64,000 nucleotides of DNA, from NCBI GenBank assembly GCA_016704345.1, contig JADJAH010000003.1:248001-312000 (forward strand), in the 5' to 3' direction. The DNA comes from Ignavibacteria bacterium. GTDB taxonomy: Bacteria > Bacteroidota > Ignavibacteria > Tepidaquicellales > Tepidaquicellaceae. The notes below the pieces were generated by a model that saw only the letters and a program-made list of their open reading frames with translations, made no database searches and had not been told where the DNA came from. Of the stretch, positions 48,222 through 57,664 are shown in pieces. Both the position numbers and the translations under genes were made by a program. How positions within the stretch are numbered: the stretch's first letter is position 1; each line of letters starts with the position of its first letter.

Positions 48222-49448
48222 TTACGGTCTGACAACGCTCACAAAATTATCAGCATTGTTACCTGCTATCGAGGCATCTGTTCCGTCAGCAAAATTATCT
48301 CCGTTCACGTCTGTTGCAAGATAGCCCGAATTGAAGTTGTAAGAATCATTGTCAATCAATTGAGTATCTGTTCCGTCAACCGTTCCATCCTGATTCACAT
48401 CTCCACTGTATATACAATAAACTCCCGTCTTGAGAACAAGATTGTTCCCGTATGCCTTATTGGCTGCAGAAGAGAAGTCATAATAATTTAAAAGATAATT
48501 AAGCACTTCCGGTGTCTTGCTCCATGTCTCGATTGAATTTCTGTGTTTTACGACTATGTAATATGTTCCGGGTGCTGCATTATCAAAGCAAACTGTGAGA
48601 TTTCCATAATTATCTACTATGCCTTTTTCCGTATCAACAATTGCATAAGGCGAAGTCTGATTTCTAAGTAAAACAGTAACCGTATCCTGAACCATTGTTA
48701 AACCATCCCAGAATCCTTCTATGAACATACGAATATTCAAAGGAAGAGTATTGTTCACATAAGTAACGGTCAATCGCGGAACAAAATTTGTGTCAATATT
48801 TTCTCGCGTATCGAATCTCTTTGCTGATGCAGTCACTCCTTCGTTTCCTATTAGTACCCAGCCAAAATTGTTGTTAGGCGAGCGAAGCCAGTTCTGAACG
48901 TCTGCTGCCATTTTCGGGGAAGTCCATGTGTAAAAACCGATCTGATCGACGCTTGCAACTGCGCTTGTATCAGATGCAAACACTCCCCCTGCAGTTGACC
49001 AGCTGTCGGTGTTATAATATGTGTATCTCCATGTAGCATCTCCTCCTTCTGCCTGAGTTCCGAATCCTTCTTCACCGGGTGCATCTGAAAATGATTCTCC
49101 CCATCCCTGTAGTGCTTTTCTGAGCTGTACATTCATCGGACCCGATATTGTTCTGGACATATACAAAGTAAGTGAAACGCTTTGTATAGTTGCGCACTGC
49201 GGTATAAATTCTCCAAGAGCATCAAACTTTATCAGACCACGCCTCTTGTTTCCCGGCACAGTTGTTCCGGCGAAAAAGTGCTCGCCGACACCGTTGCTGT
49301 TGTTTGGAAACTCCTCATACATCGTATTATCATCGCAGAACTTCAGAGTCTTTGTGATTTGAGCGCTTGTATCAATTGTGAAAGCCAGCATAACTACAAA
49401 TAGTGCTGAACAGAATGTGAGAACTTTAAAGCTTGATTTGTGCTTCAT
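48222..49448 (-). CDS. secreted DNRLRE-domain protein with KHRNSIETWS/dockerin-like C-terminal module
   Basis: A 408-residue exported protein, signal peptide 1-29. Residues 35-230 are a DNRLRE-type beta-sandwich: GLIKFDALGEFIPQCATIQSV, then GDATWRYTYYNTDSW, MAADVQNWL, NFGWVLIGNEG. The C-terminal module follows: VLLRNQTSPYAIVDTEK, YYIVVKHRNSIETWSK, GDVNQDGTVDGTD and DVNGDNFADGTD, ending VSVVRP. The N-terminal domain is the same family as at 24984, which has a T9SS tail instead, so the tail type and the passenger can be exchanged. Confidence 0.83.
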   Translation of the reverse strand: MKHKSSFKVLTFCSALFVVMLAFTIDTSAQITKTLKFCDDNTMYEEFPNNSNGVGEHFFAGTTVPGNKRRGLIKFDALGEFIPQCATIQSVSLTLYMSRTISGPMNVQLRKALQGWGESFSDAPGEEGFGTQAEGGDATWRYTYYNTDSWSTAGGVFASDTSAVASVDQIGFYTWTSPKMAADVQNWLRSPNNNFGWVLIGNEGVTASAKRFDTRENIDTNFVPRLTVTYVNNTLPLNIRMFIEGFWDGLTMVQDTVTVLLRNQTSPYAIVDTEKGIVDNYGNLTVCFDNAAPGTYYIVVKHRNSIETWSKTPEVLNYLLNYYDFSSAANKAYGNNLVLKTGVYCIYSGDVNQDGTVDGTDTQLIDNDSYNFNSGYLATDVNGDNFADGTDASIAGNNADNFVSVVRP

Positions 49449-49512
49449 TATATTCCTGTTAGATTAATTTTGACAAATTTCGATATTACCGATGGATATT
49501 ACAAGGAAGTTA

Positions 49513-49588
49513 TAAGAGCAATTGAAAATGGAAAATTGAAAATTGAAAATTGAAAATGGAAAATTGAAAATGGAAAATGGAAAATAAT
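49513..49588. repeat. degenerate 7-bp array, GAAAATG/GAAAATT type, with TAAGAGCAA edge
   Basis: About nine heptamers start directly after TTATAAGAGCAATTGAAAATG, the reverse complement of the TTGCTCTTA edge seen elsewhere. Here it lies in front of, not at the end of, a minus-strand gene and is opposite in orientation to the array at 49677. Confidence 0.88.
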
Positions 49589-49676
49589 TAGTCCTCGTGG
49601 TCAAATCAACAAAGTGAAAATCTCTTTACATCACGTTCGTTAATTTATGTTGCACTAATTAACCAATGTCGGTCAT

Positions 49677-49718
49677 ATTATTTTTAATTTCTAATTTTTA
49701 ATTTTTAATTACTTAACC
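49677..49718. repeat. degenerate 7-bp array, TTTTTAA type
   Basis: About five heptamers TTTTTAA/TTTCTAA next to the stop codon of the gene at 49709, inverted relative to the 49513-49588 array and about 90 bp from it. Confidence 0.8.
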
Positions 49719-52297
49719 ACTGTCATTTTCTTCACATCCATTACCCCTCCGTTAACACTTAATGAATAGAAGTAAACTCCACTTGATAAATTTCCGGCAA
49801 AAAACTCAACCTCATATTCACCGGCAATCTGTCTTAAATTTACCAACTCATCAACTTGCCTGCCTGTAATGTCGTGTACTTTCAATGATATGAAATTTGC
49901 ACCCTGCCCTCCGGCATTTGCCAGCAATTTGTATCTGATCTTTGTGGAGGGATTGAACGGATTGGGATAATTCTGATAAAGTTCAAATCCGTTCGGAACT
50001 TCTGAAGCATTAGAAGAAACTCCCACAACCTGAGCGAGGTCTATCTTGTACATTGACCTTCCATGCGTTCCTGCGACCAAATAATTTGCTGTCGGATGAA
50101 TCTTGAAATCATATACTGAAACCATCGGAAGCCCTGAGCCGAGAAATTGCCAAGAACCGCCGCTATTGAAACTCACATACGCTCCAACATCCGAACCAAC
50201 GAACAGCACGTTCGGTCGAAGAGGATCAATGTCGAATGCATTAATCGGAGCATCCGGCAAATTGGAACTTATGTCCTGCCATGTTTGACCGCGATTGGTG
50301 GTTCTGAAAACATGCGGCTGAGGATCTTTCCACTTAAGGCCATTGTATGTTACATAAGCGATGTTGTCATTGGTCGGATCGAACGCAACTCTTGTGATCC
50401 ATCTATATGGTAATGTAGTTGATACTTTGCTCCAATTTGTCCCGTTGTTAGTTGTGATCCATACATTTGCATCATCGGTGCCGGCCATTATGATATTTGA
50501 ATTTGTCTTTGCTACTGCAATAGTTGCCACGGTGCCAAGACGCGCCTGATTGCCGTTAGTAAGATCAGGGCTTACTGCAGTCCATGACGAAGCCGCGTTT
50601 GTTGTTCTGTAAACTTTGTTCGTTCCATAGTAAAGAATATTGTTGTTATTCGGATCCATGATAACGGGCGTTGACCAGTTTTTCTTCTCTGAAGAATTTA
50701 TACCCGACGTAGCGCCGCTAAAAGATGCGCCGCCGTTTGTAGATTTGCCTAAAGCTCCGTTTTGTGACTCGGCGTAAATCACATTTGGGTTAGTGTAATC
50801 AACTATCACATAAAATCCGTCGCCGCCGTAAATGCTTGCCCAGTCGCCAAGACTTCCTGTGGTTGTCCTGTTTGTCCCGTTGTCTTGAGTACCACCATAC
50901 AATCTTTGAGGATTTGTCTTGTCAATCCCAATTTCATAAAACTGAGTGACGGGGAGACTCTGAACTTTTGTGAATGAACTTCCGCCGTTTGAAGAGCGAT
51001 ACATTCCTCCGTCATTACCGAGTATCAATAAATTAGGATCCCCGGGCTTGAATGCAAGTGCATGATGATCAACATGAACGGATCCGGAGATCTCCGACCA
51101 TGATGTTCCGGAATTGGTTGTCTTCATTACTTCAAGATCAAGCACATATACAATTTCGGGATTAGTCGGATGCACCCGCACCTGTCCGAAGTACCAGCTG
51201 AAAGTTGAGAAGCCGCTCTGAAGCCCGCCTCCGTTTGCATTGGTCCAGTTAAGCCCGGCGTTGGTTGTCTTGAAAAATCCTGAATAAGTTGTGCCGTTTG
51301 TATAGAGGGCGTAAGCAACATTTGGATTTGAATTGCTAATGCTCAAGCCAATCCTTCCAACATTTGTTGTTGCCGGATTCGGAAGTCCGTTTGCTGCTCC
51401 AAGCACTGTCCATGTGTTGCCGCCATCAGTTGTTTTGTGAATTCCGCTTTCTCTTCCATAAAGCTGTCCGCCGTTTGGATATCTTGTTCTCTGCCACATC
51501 GCCGCCATCATATTATTTGGATTGATTGGATCCATAATAATGTCAATTGCGCCGCAAGAATCTGAAACATGCAGAACTCTTGACCATGTGGCTCCTCCGT
51601 TATCGCTTTTGTAAACACCACGCTCCGGATTTGGTCCGAAGTAAGATCCGACAGCTGCCACATAAACTTTCAACGGATTAACCGGGCTCACAAGTATTCT
51701 GCCAACCGCAACTGTGTTCTCCAATCCAACTCTCTGCCAAGTTGAGCCTGCATTAGTTGACTTGTACACACCGCCGCCCGAAAAATTATTATGTCCGCCG
51801 TTTGGTTCGCCTGTACCAACATATACGATGTTTGAGTTGACCGGATCTACCGCTATATCTCCTGCAGGCAAAACCGCCTGATCATCAAAGACAGGCAACC
51901 ATGTAATGCCCGAATCAGTTGATTTGAATACGCCGCCGGTTGCTGCACCCGCATAAACTATGTTTGGATTATTCGGGTCATATTCGATGTCGGAAATTCT
52001 TCCGCCAATATTATTCGGTCCGGCAAATTCCCATGCCGGCATTGAGTTGTCATTCATTGCATCGTTCCGCATAGTCTGTGCTTTCCCGAGCGCTTCGAGA
52101 TGAGCATTTGGATCTGACTGATAGAAGGGAAAAGTTCGTTTTATATATTCGTTATCAGAAGGAAGTTTGCCGGGCTTTTCTTCTTCTTGCTCCGGCTCTT
52201 CAACTTTATTGTTGCTGAAGTATTTAAGTCCGATTGTTGATGCAAGGACAAGAATAAAAACAGACAAGATCAGAATCAGTTTGTTGCGGAGTTTCAT
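49709..52297 (-). CDS. secreted VPS10/sialidase-like propeller protein with T9SS type A tail
   Basis: An 862-residue protein with an N-terminal membrane/signal segment (LILILSVFILVLASTIGL). More than ten Asp-box repeats occur (KSTDSGITW, KSTNAGSTW, KSDNGGATW, KTTDGGNTW, KTTNAGLNW, KTTNSGTSW, RTTNRGQTW), each in a blade like NPNIVYAGAATGGVF, the organisation of VPS10/Sortilin-like ten-bladed propellers. The tail is YQNYPNPFNPSTKIRY, VHDITGRQVDELVN, ending DVKKMTVVK. Substrate is unknown. It looks like a surface or secreted glycosidase-like or adhesin protein; no catalytic residues are claimed. Confidence 0.85.
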   Translation of the reverse strand: MKLRNKLILILSVFILVLASTIGLKYFSNNKVEEPEQEEEKPGKLPSDNEYIKRTFPFYQSDPNAHLEALGKAQTMRNDAMNDNSMPAWEFAGPNNIGGRISDIEYDPNNPNIVYAGAATGGVFKSTDSGITWLPVFDDQAVLPAGDIAVDPVNSNIVYVGTGEPNGGHNNFSGGGVYKSTNAGSTWQRVGLENTVAVGRILVSPVNPLKVYVAAVGSYFGPNPERGVYKSDNGGATWSRVLHVSDSCGAIDIIMDPINPNNMMAAMWQRTRYPNGGQLYGRESGIHKTTDGGNTWTVLGAANGLPNPATTNVGRIGLSISNSNPNVAYALYTNGTTYSGFFKTTNAGLNWTNANGGGLQSGFSTFSWYFGQVRVHPTNPEIVYVLDLEVMKTTNSGTSWSEISGSVHVDHHALAFKPGDPNLLILGNDGGMYRSSNGGSSFTKVQSLPVTQFYEIGIDKTNPQRLYGGTQDNGTNRTTTGSLGDWASIYGGDGFYVIVDYTNPNVIYAESQNGALGKSTNGGASFSGATSGINSSEKKNWSTPVIMDPNNNNILYYGTNKVYRTTNAASSWTAVSPDLTNGNQARLGTVATIAVAKTNSNIIMAGTDDANVWITTNNGTNWSKVSTTLPYRWITRVAFDPTNDNIAYVTYNGLKWKDPQPHVFRTTNRGQTWQDISSNLPDAPINAFDIDPLRPNVLFVGSDVGAYVSFNSGGSWQFLGSGLPMVSVYDFKIHPTANYLVAGTHGRSMYKIDLAQVVGVSSNASEVPNGFELYQNYPNPFNPSTKIRYKLLANAGGQGANFISLKVHDITGRQVDELVNLRQIAGEYEVEFFAGNLSSGVYFYSLSVNGGVMDVKKMTVVK

Positions 52298-52680
52298 ATA
52301 ATTTCTTGGATTAATTTAGAGCAAAAATATGGAATTGCTGCAGCAGTTAAAAGCGCTAATGACGAATGGCAAGACTCTTAATGTTTGATACTATGTGTGT
52401 AAGTGCGCAATTTTTCTGTTACACGGAGTACCACAGAGAATACACAGAGACACACGGAGAAAAGGTCAGGTGAGAAACTTTTTAGTGAAATTTTTCTGTA
52501 TGACTCCCTTACTACTTAAACTCAGTGGGACTCTGTGACTTCTCCGTGGACCTCTGTGTAAGGGAGGGAAAAACAAAAGGCATGCAAATCTCTCAGCATG
52601 CCTTTCAAAAACAAACCAGAATTAATTCTAATTTAGGAAATGCTTTCAAATTCCTAATTCTTAATTCCTAATTCCTAATT
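52298..52680. other. 383-bp intergenic region with CACAGAG element 3 and a short repeat array
   Basis: Element 3 (52404-52566) lies here in inverse orientation to elements 1 and 2; an AATTCCT/AATTCTT array is at 52645-52684, next to the stop codon of the reprolysin-like gene. Confidence 0.6.
52404..52566. repeat. CACAGAG/CTCCGTG inverted-arm element, copy 3 (reverse orientation)
   Basis: On the minus strand it reads CACAGAG, GAGTCCCACTGAGTTT, a short interior, then TTTTCTCCGTGTGTCTCTGTG, the same order as in copy 1. The interior is shorter (about 60 bp) and not alike. Confidence 0.7.
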
Positions 52681-52684
52681 TTAT
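52645..52684. repeat. degenerate 7-bp array, AATTCCT/AATTCTT type
   Basis: Four to five heptamers, running into the TAA stop codon of the gene at 52681. Confidence 0.8.
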
Positions 52685-54930
52685 TTAACTAGTACCATTC
52701 TCTTCGTTTGTACAAAATTCTCTGCGTTCAATCGGTAGAAATAAGCTCCGCTCGGCAGATTAACTGCATTGAATTCATATTCGTAAACTCCCGCATTGAG
52801 CTTTTGGTTAACAAGCCTGCTTACGAGACTTCCTTTCGAATCATAAACATTCAACTCAACGTTTCCGGTATTTGGAATCGAAAAGTTGATCTTCGTTGAA
52901 GGATTAAACGGATTCGGATAATTGTTTCCGAGAGTATATTCATCCGGCACAACGGACGAAATCACATTAATACCAACAGTGGTTCTCACAAATGTAACGA
53001 GGAATGAATTAGCCGTTGATGAAGAATCAATTCCGTTATACGCCCATCCTCTCCAACTGCATCTCACAGAATCACCTGTTGTTCCGAGTGTTTGCGCCAG
53101 TGTATCTAGGAAGCTCTTTCTAAAGGTAATGGCTGTGTCTGAACCGTTGTTGTCACTTGTGTATGTGTAATCAACAGTTGATCCTAATTTCCTGAACTTT
53201 AATTTGTAAGTGATCGAATTGTTTGTTCCGGCTGAGCTCCAAACAAATTTCTGTGTACCGGTCATATTGGGAGCAACTTCAATTCTTGTGAGTGATGCCG
53301 GTGAAAGATCATTGAACGCATTGAGATTTAGAATGATCTTGAATCCCGCGTCGCAAGTATCACCAACATTAGGATTTGATGAATCCAATATTCTTATCCT
53401 GGCCTGCTGAGTTGATGAAACCGCTGGAATTGTCCAGTCATATGTTCTTTGTGTTGCAGGAAGATTACTTTGTACTGTCTGCCATGTCGAGCCGTTATTT
53501 GTTGACAGTTCTATGTTTACATTGCCTGTCAAAGATGTACCCCAGTATATAACTGTATTGTTGCCTGTTCTGAATGACTCGCCGCCGTTTGGATATCCGA
53601 CTGCAACCGGTCTGTTGGAAACATACATACATCCGGCAGACTCAGCGCCGTTCCTTAGGACTTCTCGCGGCATTGGTCCGAATCCATCAACCAGGCTGAT
53701 CGATCCGTTCAGATGACAATAGCTCATAATTGTTCCCACTCTCGCAATCGCAGGTCCTGTATAACAACCGCCTTCTGTTTGATAGCAGCTGTCAATTGGT
53801 CCGCCGTTCCAGCTACAGCTATGTGTATGAGGTGAACCAAAGTTGTGTCCTGTCTCGTGAGCAACAACCATCACATCCCATGAATAAGTTGGCAACGGCT
53901 GAATAGGTCCGTCCGTATTGCTGAACGCATAACCAAATCCTCCCGAGGTACTGGAACATAAAGCCCCAACCCAGGCAATTCCGCCAAGGTTGCCGGCTCT
54001 GCGGCTGATCATGTGCGCAAGAGTTCTCGGAACGGCTTGCTGATTTGCATTCCACTCTGCTCTGAACTGATTCAGTATTGCACTGGATGTGGTTCCGACA
54101 TAAGGATCGGGTGTGGCCCACACTCTGAGATATGGAATAACAAGTTTCACATTTACTTCTCTCATATAAACAGATGACACTGCCGATATAACTGAAATCG
54201 CATAGTTTGTAGCTGTTTGTACTGACTGCTGATAGATGTTGTATGTTGCGTAATCAACTTCTATTGCAATCTCTGCAACATAAAGATCTGTCGGGGTGGC
54301 ATCATTTAATTGATTGCCAATTGCTTTCTTTACATTCTCAATCTGAGATGCTGAAAGATTATCATCGGCAAAACAATTGAAACTGTTCTTTGCTATAAGA
54401 TCGCTCTCCTTATATAGAGCATATTTGCCGGTCTCCTGACCTTGTGAATTTTTCACCTGACCGATCACGAAATTATCATTTCCCGAGATCATGAGTCCAA
54501 CTACATTGTCTCTCGAAAAAGTAACTGTGATCATTGTATTGTCAAAGCCTTCAAGCTTTCCTCTGTACGAAACAGCAATATCGTCAAGAGTAATCTCCTG
54601 ATTTCCCTGCGCAGTTCTGGTAACAATCTTTGCGTTCGGAGCAAGCACATCGAATCTCTCAAGATTCACATTGTAAACATTATTCTTGTACGGTATCTGA
54701 AATGAAATTTCCGGGTTCCTGTTGTCACAAAGAATGTTGAGTTCTTCTCTGTTTAGTTCAAAAATTTCAACATCTGAAACGACATTTTTCAATTCATTAT
54801 TAAGGAGTGAAGAATTGTCGCTTGATGTAAAGAGATTGTATTGCTTCTTTACCTGTGAATATGATGTCGAAGAGATGAACAATGAGACAAGAAGTACACA
54901 GACAAAGCTTGTGGTTAGCTTTCTTTTCAT
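52681..54930 (-). CDS. secreted reprolysin-like (M12) zinc metallopeptidase with T9SS type A tail
   Basis: A 749-residue exported enzyme, signal peptide 1-25. The zinc site is VVAHETGHNFGSPHTHSC (HExxHxxGxxH, at about residue 356), and IMSYCHLNG supplies the Met-turn of metzincins. The N-terminal 190 residues form the usual pro-region (FEGFDNTMITVTF-like strands). After the peptidase come immunoglobulin-like strands (VAVGYPNGGESFRTGN) and the tail NNYPNPFNPSTKINF to TKRMVLVK. It would degrade proteins outside the cell. The stop codon is inside a heptamer array. Confidence 0.88.
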   Translation of the reverse strand: MKRKLTTSFVCVLLVSLFISSTSYSQVKKQYNLFTSSDNSSLLNNELKNVVSDVEIFELNREELNILCDNRNPEISFQIPYKNNVYNVNLERFDVLAPNAKIVTRTAQGNQEITLDDIAVSYRGKLEGFDNTMITVTFSRDNVVGLMISGNDNFVIGQVKNSQGQETGKYALYKESDLIAKNSFNCFADDNLSASQIENVKKAIGNQLNDATPTDLYVAEIAIEVDYATYNIYQQSVQTATNYAISVISAVSSVYMREVNVKLVIPYLRVWATPDPYVGTTSSAILNQFRAEWNANQQAVPRTLAHMISRRAGNLGGIAWVGALCSSTSGGFGYAFSNTDGPIQPLPTYSWDVMVVAHETGHNFGSPHTHSCSWNGGPIDSCYQTEGGCYTGPAIARVGTIMSYCHLNGSISLVDGFGPMPREVLRNGAESAGCMYVSNRPVAVGYPNGGESFRTGNNTVIYWGTSLTGNVNIELSTNNGSTWQTVQSNLPATQRTYDWTIPAVSSTQQARIRILDSSNPNVGDTCDAGFKIILNLNAFNDLSPASLTRIEVAPNMTGTQKFVWSSAGTNNSITYKLKFRKLGSTVDYTYTSDNNGSDTAITFRKSFLDTLAQTLGTTGDSVRCSWRGWAYNGIDSSSTANSFLVTFVRTTVGINVISSVVPDEYTLGNNYPNPFNPSTKINFSIPNTGNVELNVYDSKGSLVSRLVNQKLNAGVYEYEFNAVNLPSGAYFYRLNAENFVQTKRMVLVK

Positions 54931-55374
54931 TATGGAACGTTTTGTTAAATTTGAAAAACTTGGTTTTTAAGAGGGGTAAAATAGGAATAAATATTTGTAA
55001 TTGAAATGTTTGATTTCAAGATTTTGAAAAGTTGGAATGTTTGCTTTGTTGCACGGAGACACAGGGAGAGTCACCTAGTTCCAATGAGGTTAAAAAGTGA
55101 ATGTCTTGCATATTTAGGAAACAGGGGTTCTGATTTCCACATGTTTTCGAATATAAAGACCTTTATTAATGTGAATAGGCAATCATTCATTTCCTACCTA
55201 TCTCTCAGTGTATCTCTGTGTTTCTCTGTGTTTCCTCCGTGTCTCTCCGTGTAAAAAACCATTACAATCTACTAAGTTTTTATGGGAATATATGATACGG
55301 ACAACGCCGATTTTGAAATTTATATTGACACGCGACAATTCAACAAGCATTTGATTCCACAATTCCTTTAGAAC
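54931..55374. other. 444-bp intergenic region holding CACAGAG element 2
   Basis: Most of the region is the element at 55036-55328; the rest shows no frame, hairpin or repeat that I recognise. Confidence 0.55.
55036..55328. repeat. CACAGAG/CTCCGTG inverted-arm element, copy 2
   Basis: The left arm has CACGGAG and CACAGGG, then GTTCCAATGAGGTT; the right arm is CTCTGTG, CTCTGTG, CTCCGTG, CTCCGTG. The interior aligns with copy 1 (TTTCCACA, GTGAATAGGCAA, ATTTTGAAATTTA). Confidence 0.75.
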
Positions 55375-56364
55375 TTATTTTAAATCTCTTTTCAGCAGTT
55401 CAATTAATTCGAGCTCTCTTTCGGGTGTTAATCCTGAGCGCAAAGTATAGTTCTTCCGAAGCCGGTCAAATTCCAGTGTCTCTGAAACTGTCTCAGTTGT
55501 CGGTGTAAACTTCAGACCAGCATTGATTGCCTTTGATATATTCACCTCATCCATACCGCTCCAGCTCTCCGGAACCCACAACGGCAGTTCGGTATATGGT
55601 GCAATATCATTCTTCAATATAAATTCCTCGCTGACCTTTATCAGTTCAGGTGAAACGCCGGTAACTTTAATACATTCAGAGATAAACTCTCCGAACGTCT
55701 CGGGTTTACCCGGACCCGTAACATTATAAATTCCGCCTGCGCCTTTTTCAATCATGTGAATATTGAACGCCGCCAGGTCTCTTGCATTTATGTACTGGAT
55801 CTGCCTGTCAAATGAATCCGGTACGATCATCTTTCCTCCTCTTGCGGTTCTATTGACCCAGTACGTAAACCTGTCGGATGGATCATCTATTCCTACAATA
55901 AGCCCAGGACGAATGCTTAGCGCAGCATTTCCATAAACACTCTCTGCAACTTTCTCGCATAATCTTTTCAACGGGCCGTATGATTCTCCCGTAACTTCTT
56001 CCATGGTCTCATCTTCGATAGTTCCTGTCTCAGAATTTTCGTCGATTCCTTTTTCGGAAAGATTACTGTAAACCGATATACTAGAGATGAATGTGTAGTG
56101 CGGAATATTGTCTTCAAAAAACTCTGCTGAGATTTTTACGGCACGCGGAAAGTAACCGCATGTGTCTATTACAGCATCGAATTTTCTGCCGGAAAGTTTA
56201 TTCAGATCAGTTAGCCTGTCTCCCCTTACTTTTTCAACTTCAGGAAAGATATCGGGATTATGTTTTCCGCGATTGAACAAAGTAACATTATGTTCACGCT
56301 TCAGTGCTTCAGCTACAAGGTGCTTGCCAAGAAAGATAGTACCGCCAAGTATGAGAATGTTCAT
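55375..56364 (-). CDS. NAD-dependent epimerase/dehydratase family protein (extended SDR)
   Basis: A 329-residue extended SDR. It starts with the dinucleotide-binding motif ILILGGTIFLGKHL (GGxxxxG; the third glycine position is T-I-F-L-G) and NRG after strand 2, which suggests an RNA-binding-protein-like/atypical SDR group. TFISSISVYS (active Ser) and SYGPLKRLCE (Tyr and Lys of YxxxK) follow. The C-terminal part carries INARDLAAFNIHMI and GIYNVTGPGKPETFGE. Substrate is unknown, probably a nucleotide sugar or another hydroxylated compound. It is transcribed alone. Confidence 0.85.
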   Translation of the reverse strand: MNILILGGTIFLGKHLVAEALKREHNVTLFNRGKHNPDIFPEVEKVRGDRLTDLNKLSGRKFDAVIDTCGYFPRAVKISAEFFEDNIPHYTFISSISVYSNLSEKGIDENSETGTIEDETMEEVTGESYGPLKRLCEKVAESVYGNAALSIRPGLIVGIDDPSDRFTYWVNRTARGGKMIVPDSFDRQIQYINARDLAAFNIHMIEKGAGGIYNVTGPGKPETFGEFISECIKVTGVSPELIKVSEEFILKNDIAPYTELPLWVPESWSGMDEVNISKAINAGLKFTPTTETVSETLEFDRLRKNYTLRSGLTPERELELIELLKRDLK

Positions 56365-56505
56365 ATTGATTTAAATTTTGTAGAAATATACGGGATGGAA
56401 TGCAATTTGTTAAGGCTGATAGAATTTTTAGTTTCGTTTTATAATTGAACTAAAGTAATTTCCAAATTTCAATTCCACTTGAAAGCTGTCCGCGAATGGA
56501 ATCCT

Positions 56506-57577
56506 TTAGAAAATTCTAAGATAATTCAGGCAGGTGAGTCTTGCGTAATCTGTTTCTTCCGTGTAAAATCCTTTTACATTGTGAATTGGACCATCATGAT
56601 TTAACAATGAATCTACTTTGATCTTGATTGTATTTCTCAGCTTCTGGTCTTTGCCGAATAATTTTTCCGCCGGCTCGTCCATTATCTTCACATAGTCTAT
56701 CCATACACTCACTTCCTGAAACCAGTGAATCTGGTAATCTACATGACAAAGGTCAATATTATGCCATTCTAAGAAACCACCGACCCGACCATCGTTTAAA
56801 GCATCTCCTTTCACTATTAAATTACTTATAAAATAATCTTCCAAATACCTTCCATCATAAGTGCTACTATATCCGTATCTGAAATCTTTTGTCGTTAAAG
56901 TTATAGAGTCTATTGGAGAACCGTTAAAAGCAATAGCAATTAACTTTATTACAGGTTTTTCTTCACCAAAAGCATCAGACGTACTGATTCTCATTCTAGG
57001 TTTAACATAATAATTATTTACAACGCGAACCCCATTATCATCTAACACGGGCTGGTATATTGGGTCAATTACCACGCCCGAATATGAACCTGTCAGTATC
57101 GGAACTGCTGTGTATGGCCTGAGGGATTGGCTTCATAATACCTTACGCTTTGTGTTTGTCCCTGCCAGTTATCAACTGTATCTATTCCCCTGCTGTGGTG
57201 ATTATTATATCTGTATCTGTGATTTACCGAATCTGCCTGATGAACACTTACTTTACCAAATGCCGCATACATCAGACTATCCGGTTCATAATATCCTCCC
57301 ATTTCATAACGCTCTAATGAATCAAGCGAAGTCAGATGATACTGAAGATTGCTCCTGCAACAAGCCTTGCCACAAGTTAAGCTTTAATTCTGAAAACCAA
57401 TTGTAATGTTGCCAATAGGAACAATGAAGAGTTGTATCAATTTTATAGCACGTCTGATGAGGAGTAAATGTAAATCCAAGCTGAAACTCCTTTTGCTGTG
57501 AGAATAAGTATTCTGCCTGAAGAGATTGGATGAAAAATACAATCAGAATAAGCTTCAGCCCAACATTACATTTAATG
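56506..57577 (-). pseudogene. 5' fragment of a paralog of the large protein at 18475
   Basis: Three open pieces on the minus strand together match the first 380 residues of the 946-residue protein. Nearest the start, GLKLILIVFFIQSLQAEYLF (signal peptide without ATG) and GFTFTPHQTCYKID; then YEMGGYYEPDSLMYAAFGK; then NNYYVKPRMRISTSDAF and SVWIDYVKIMDEPAEKLFG (in the intact protein NYNWYVRPRIRVDSAF and MWIDYIRLEDEPAKQLFE). Frames change near 57350 and 57090, and the homology ends at NYLRIF-stop, so the gene is truncated at about a quarter of its length. Confidence 0.8.
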
Positions 57578-57664
57578 GCAAATCAAATTTATTTTTTGAA
57601 GTAAATTACTCTCCATAATTCCTCCTTTGTGTTAATTAGTTTAACAAATGTGGATGTTTCAATA

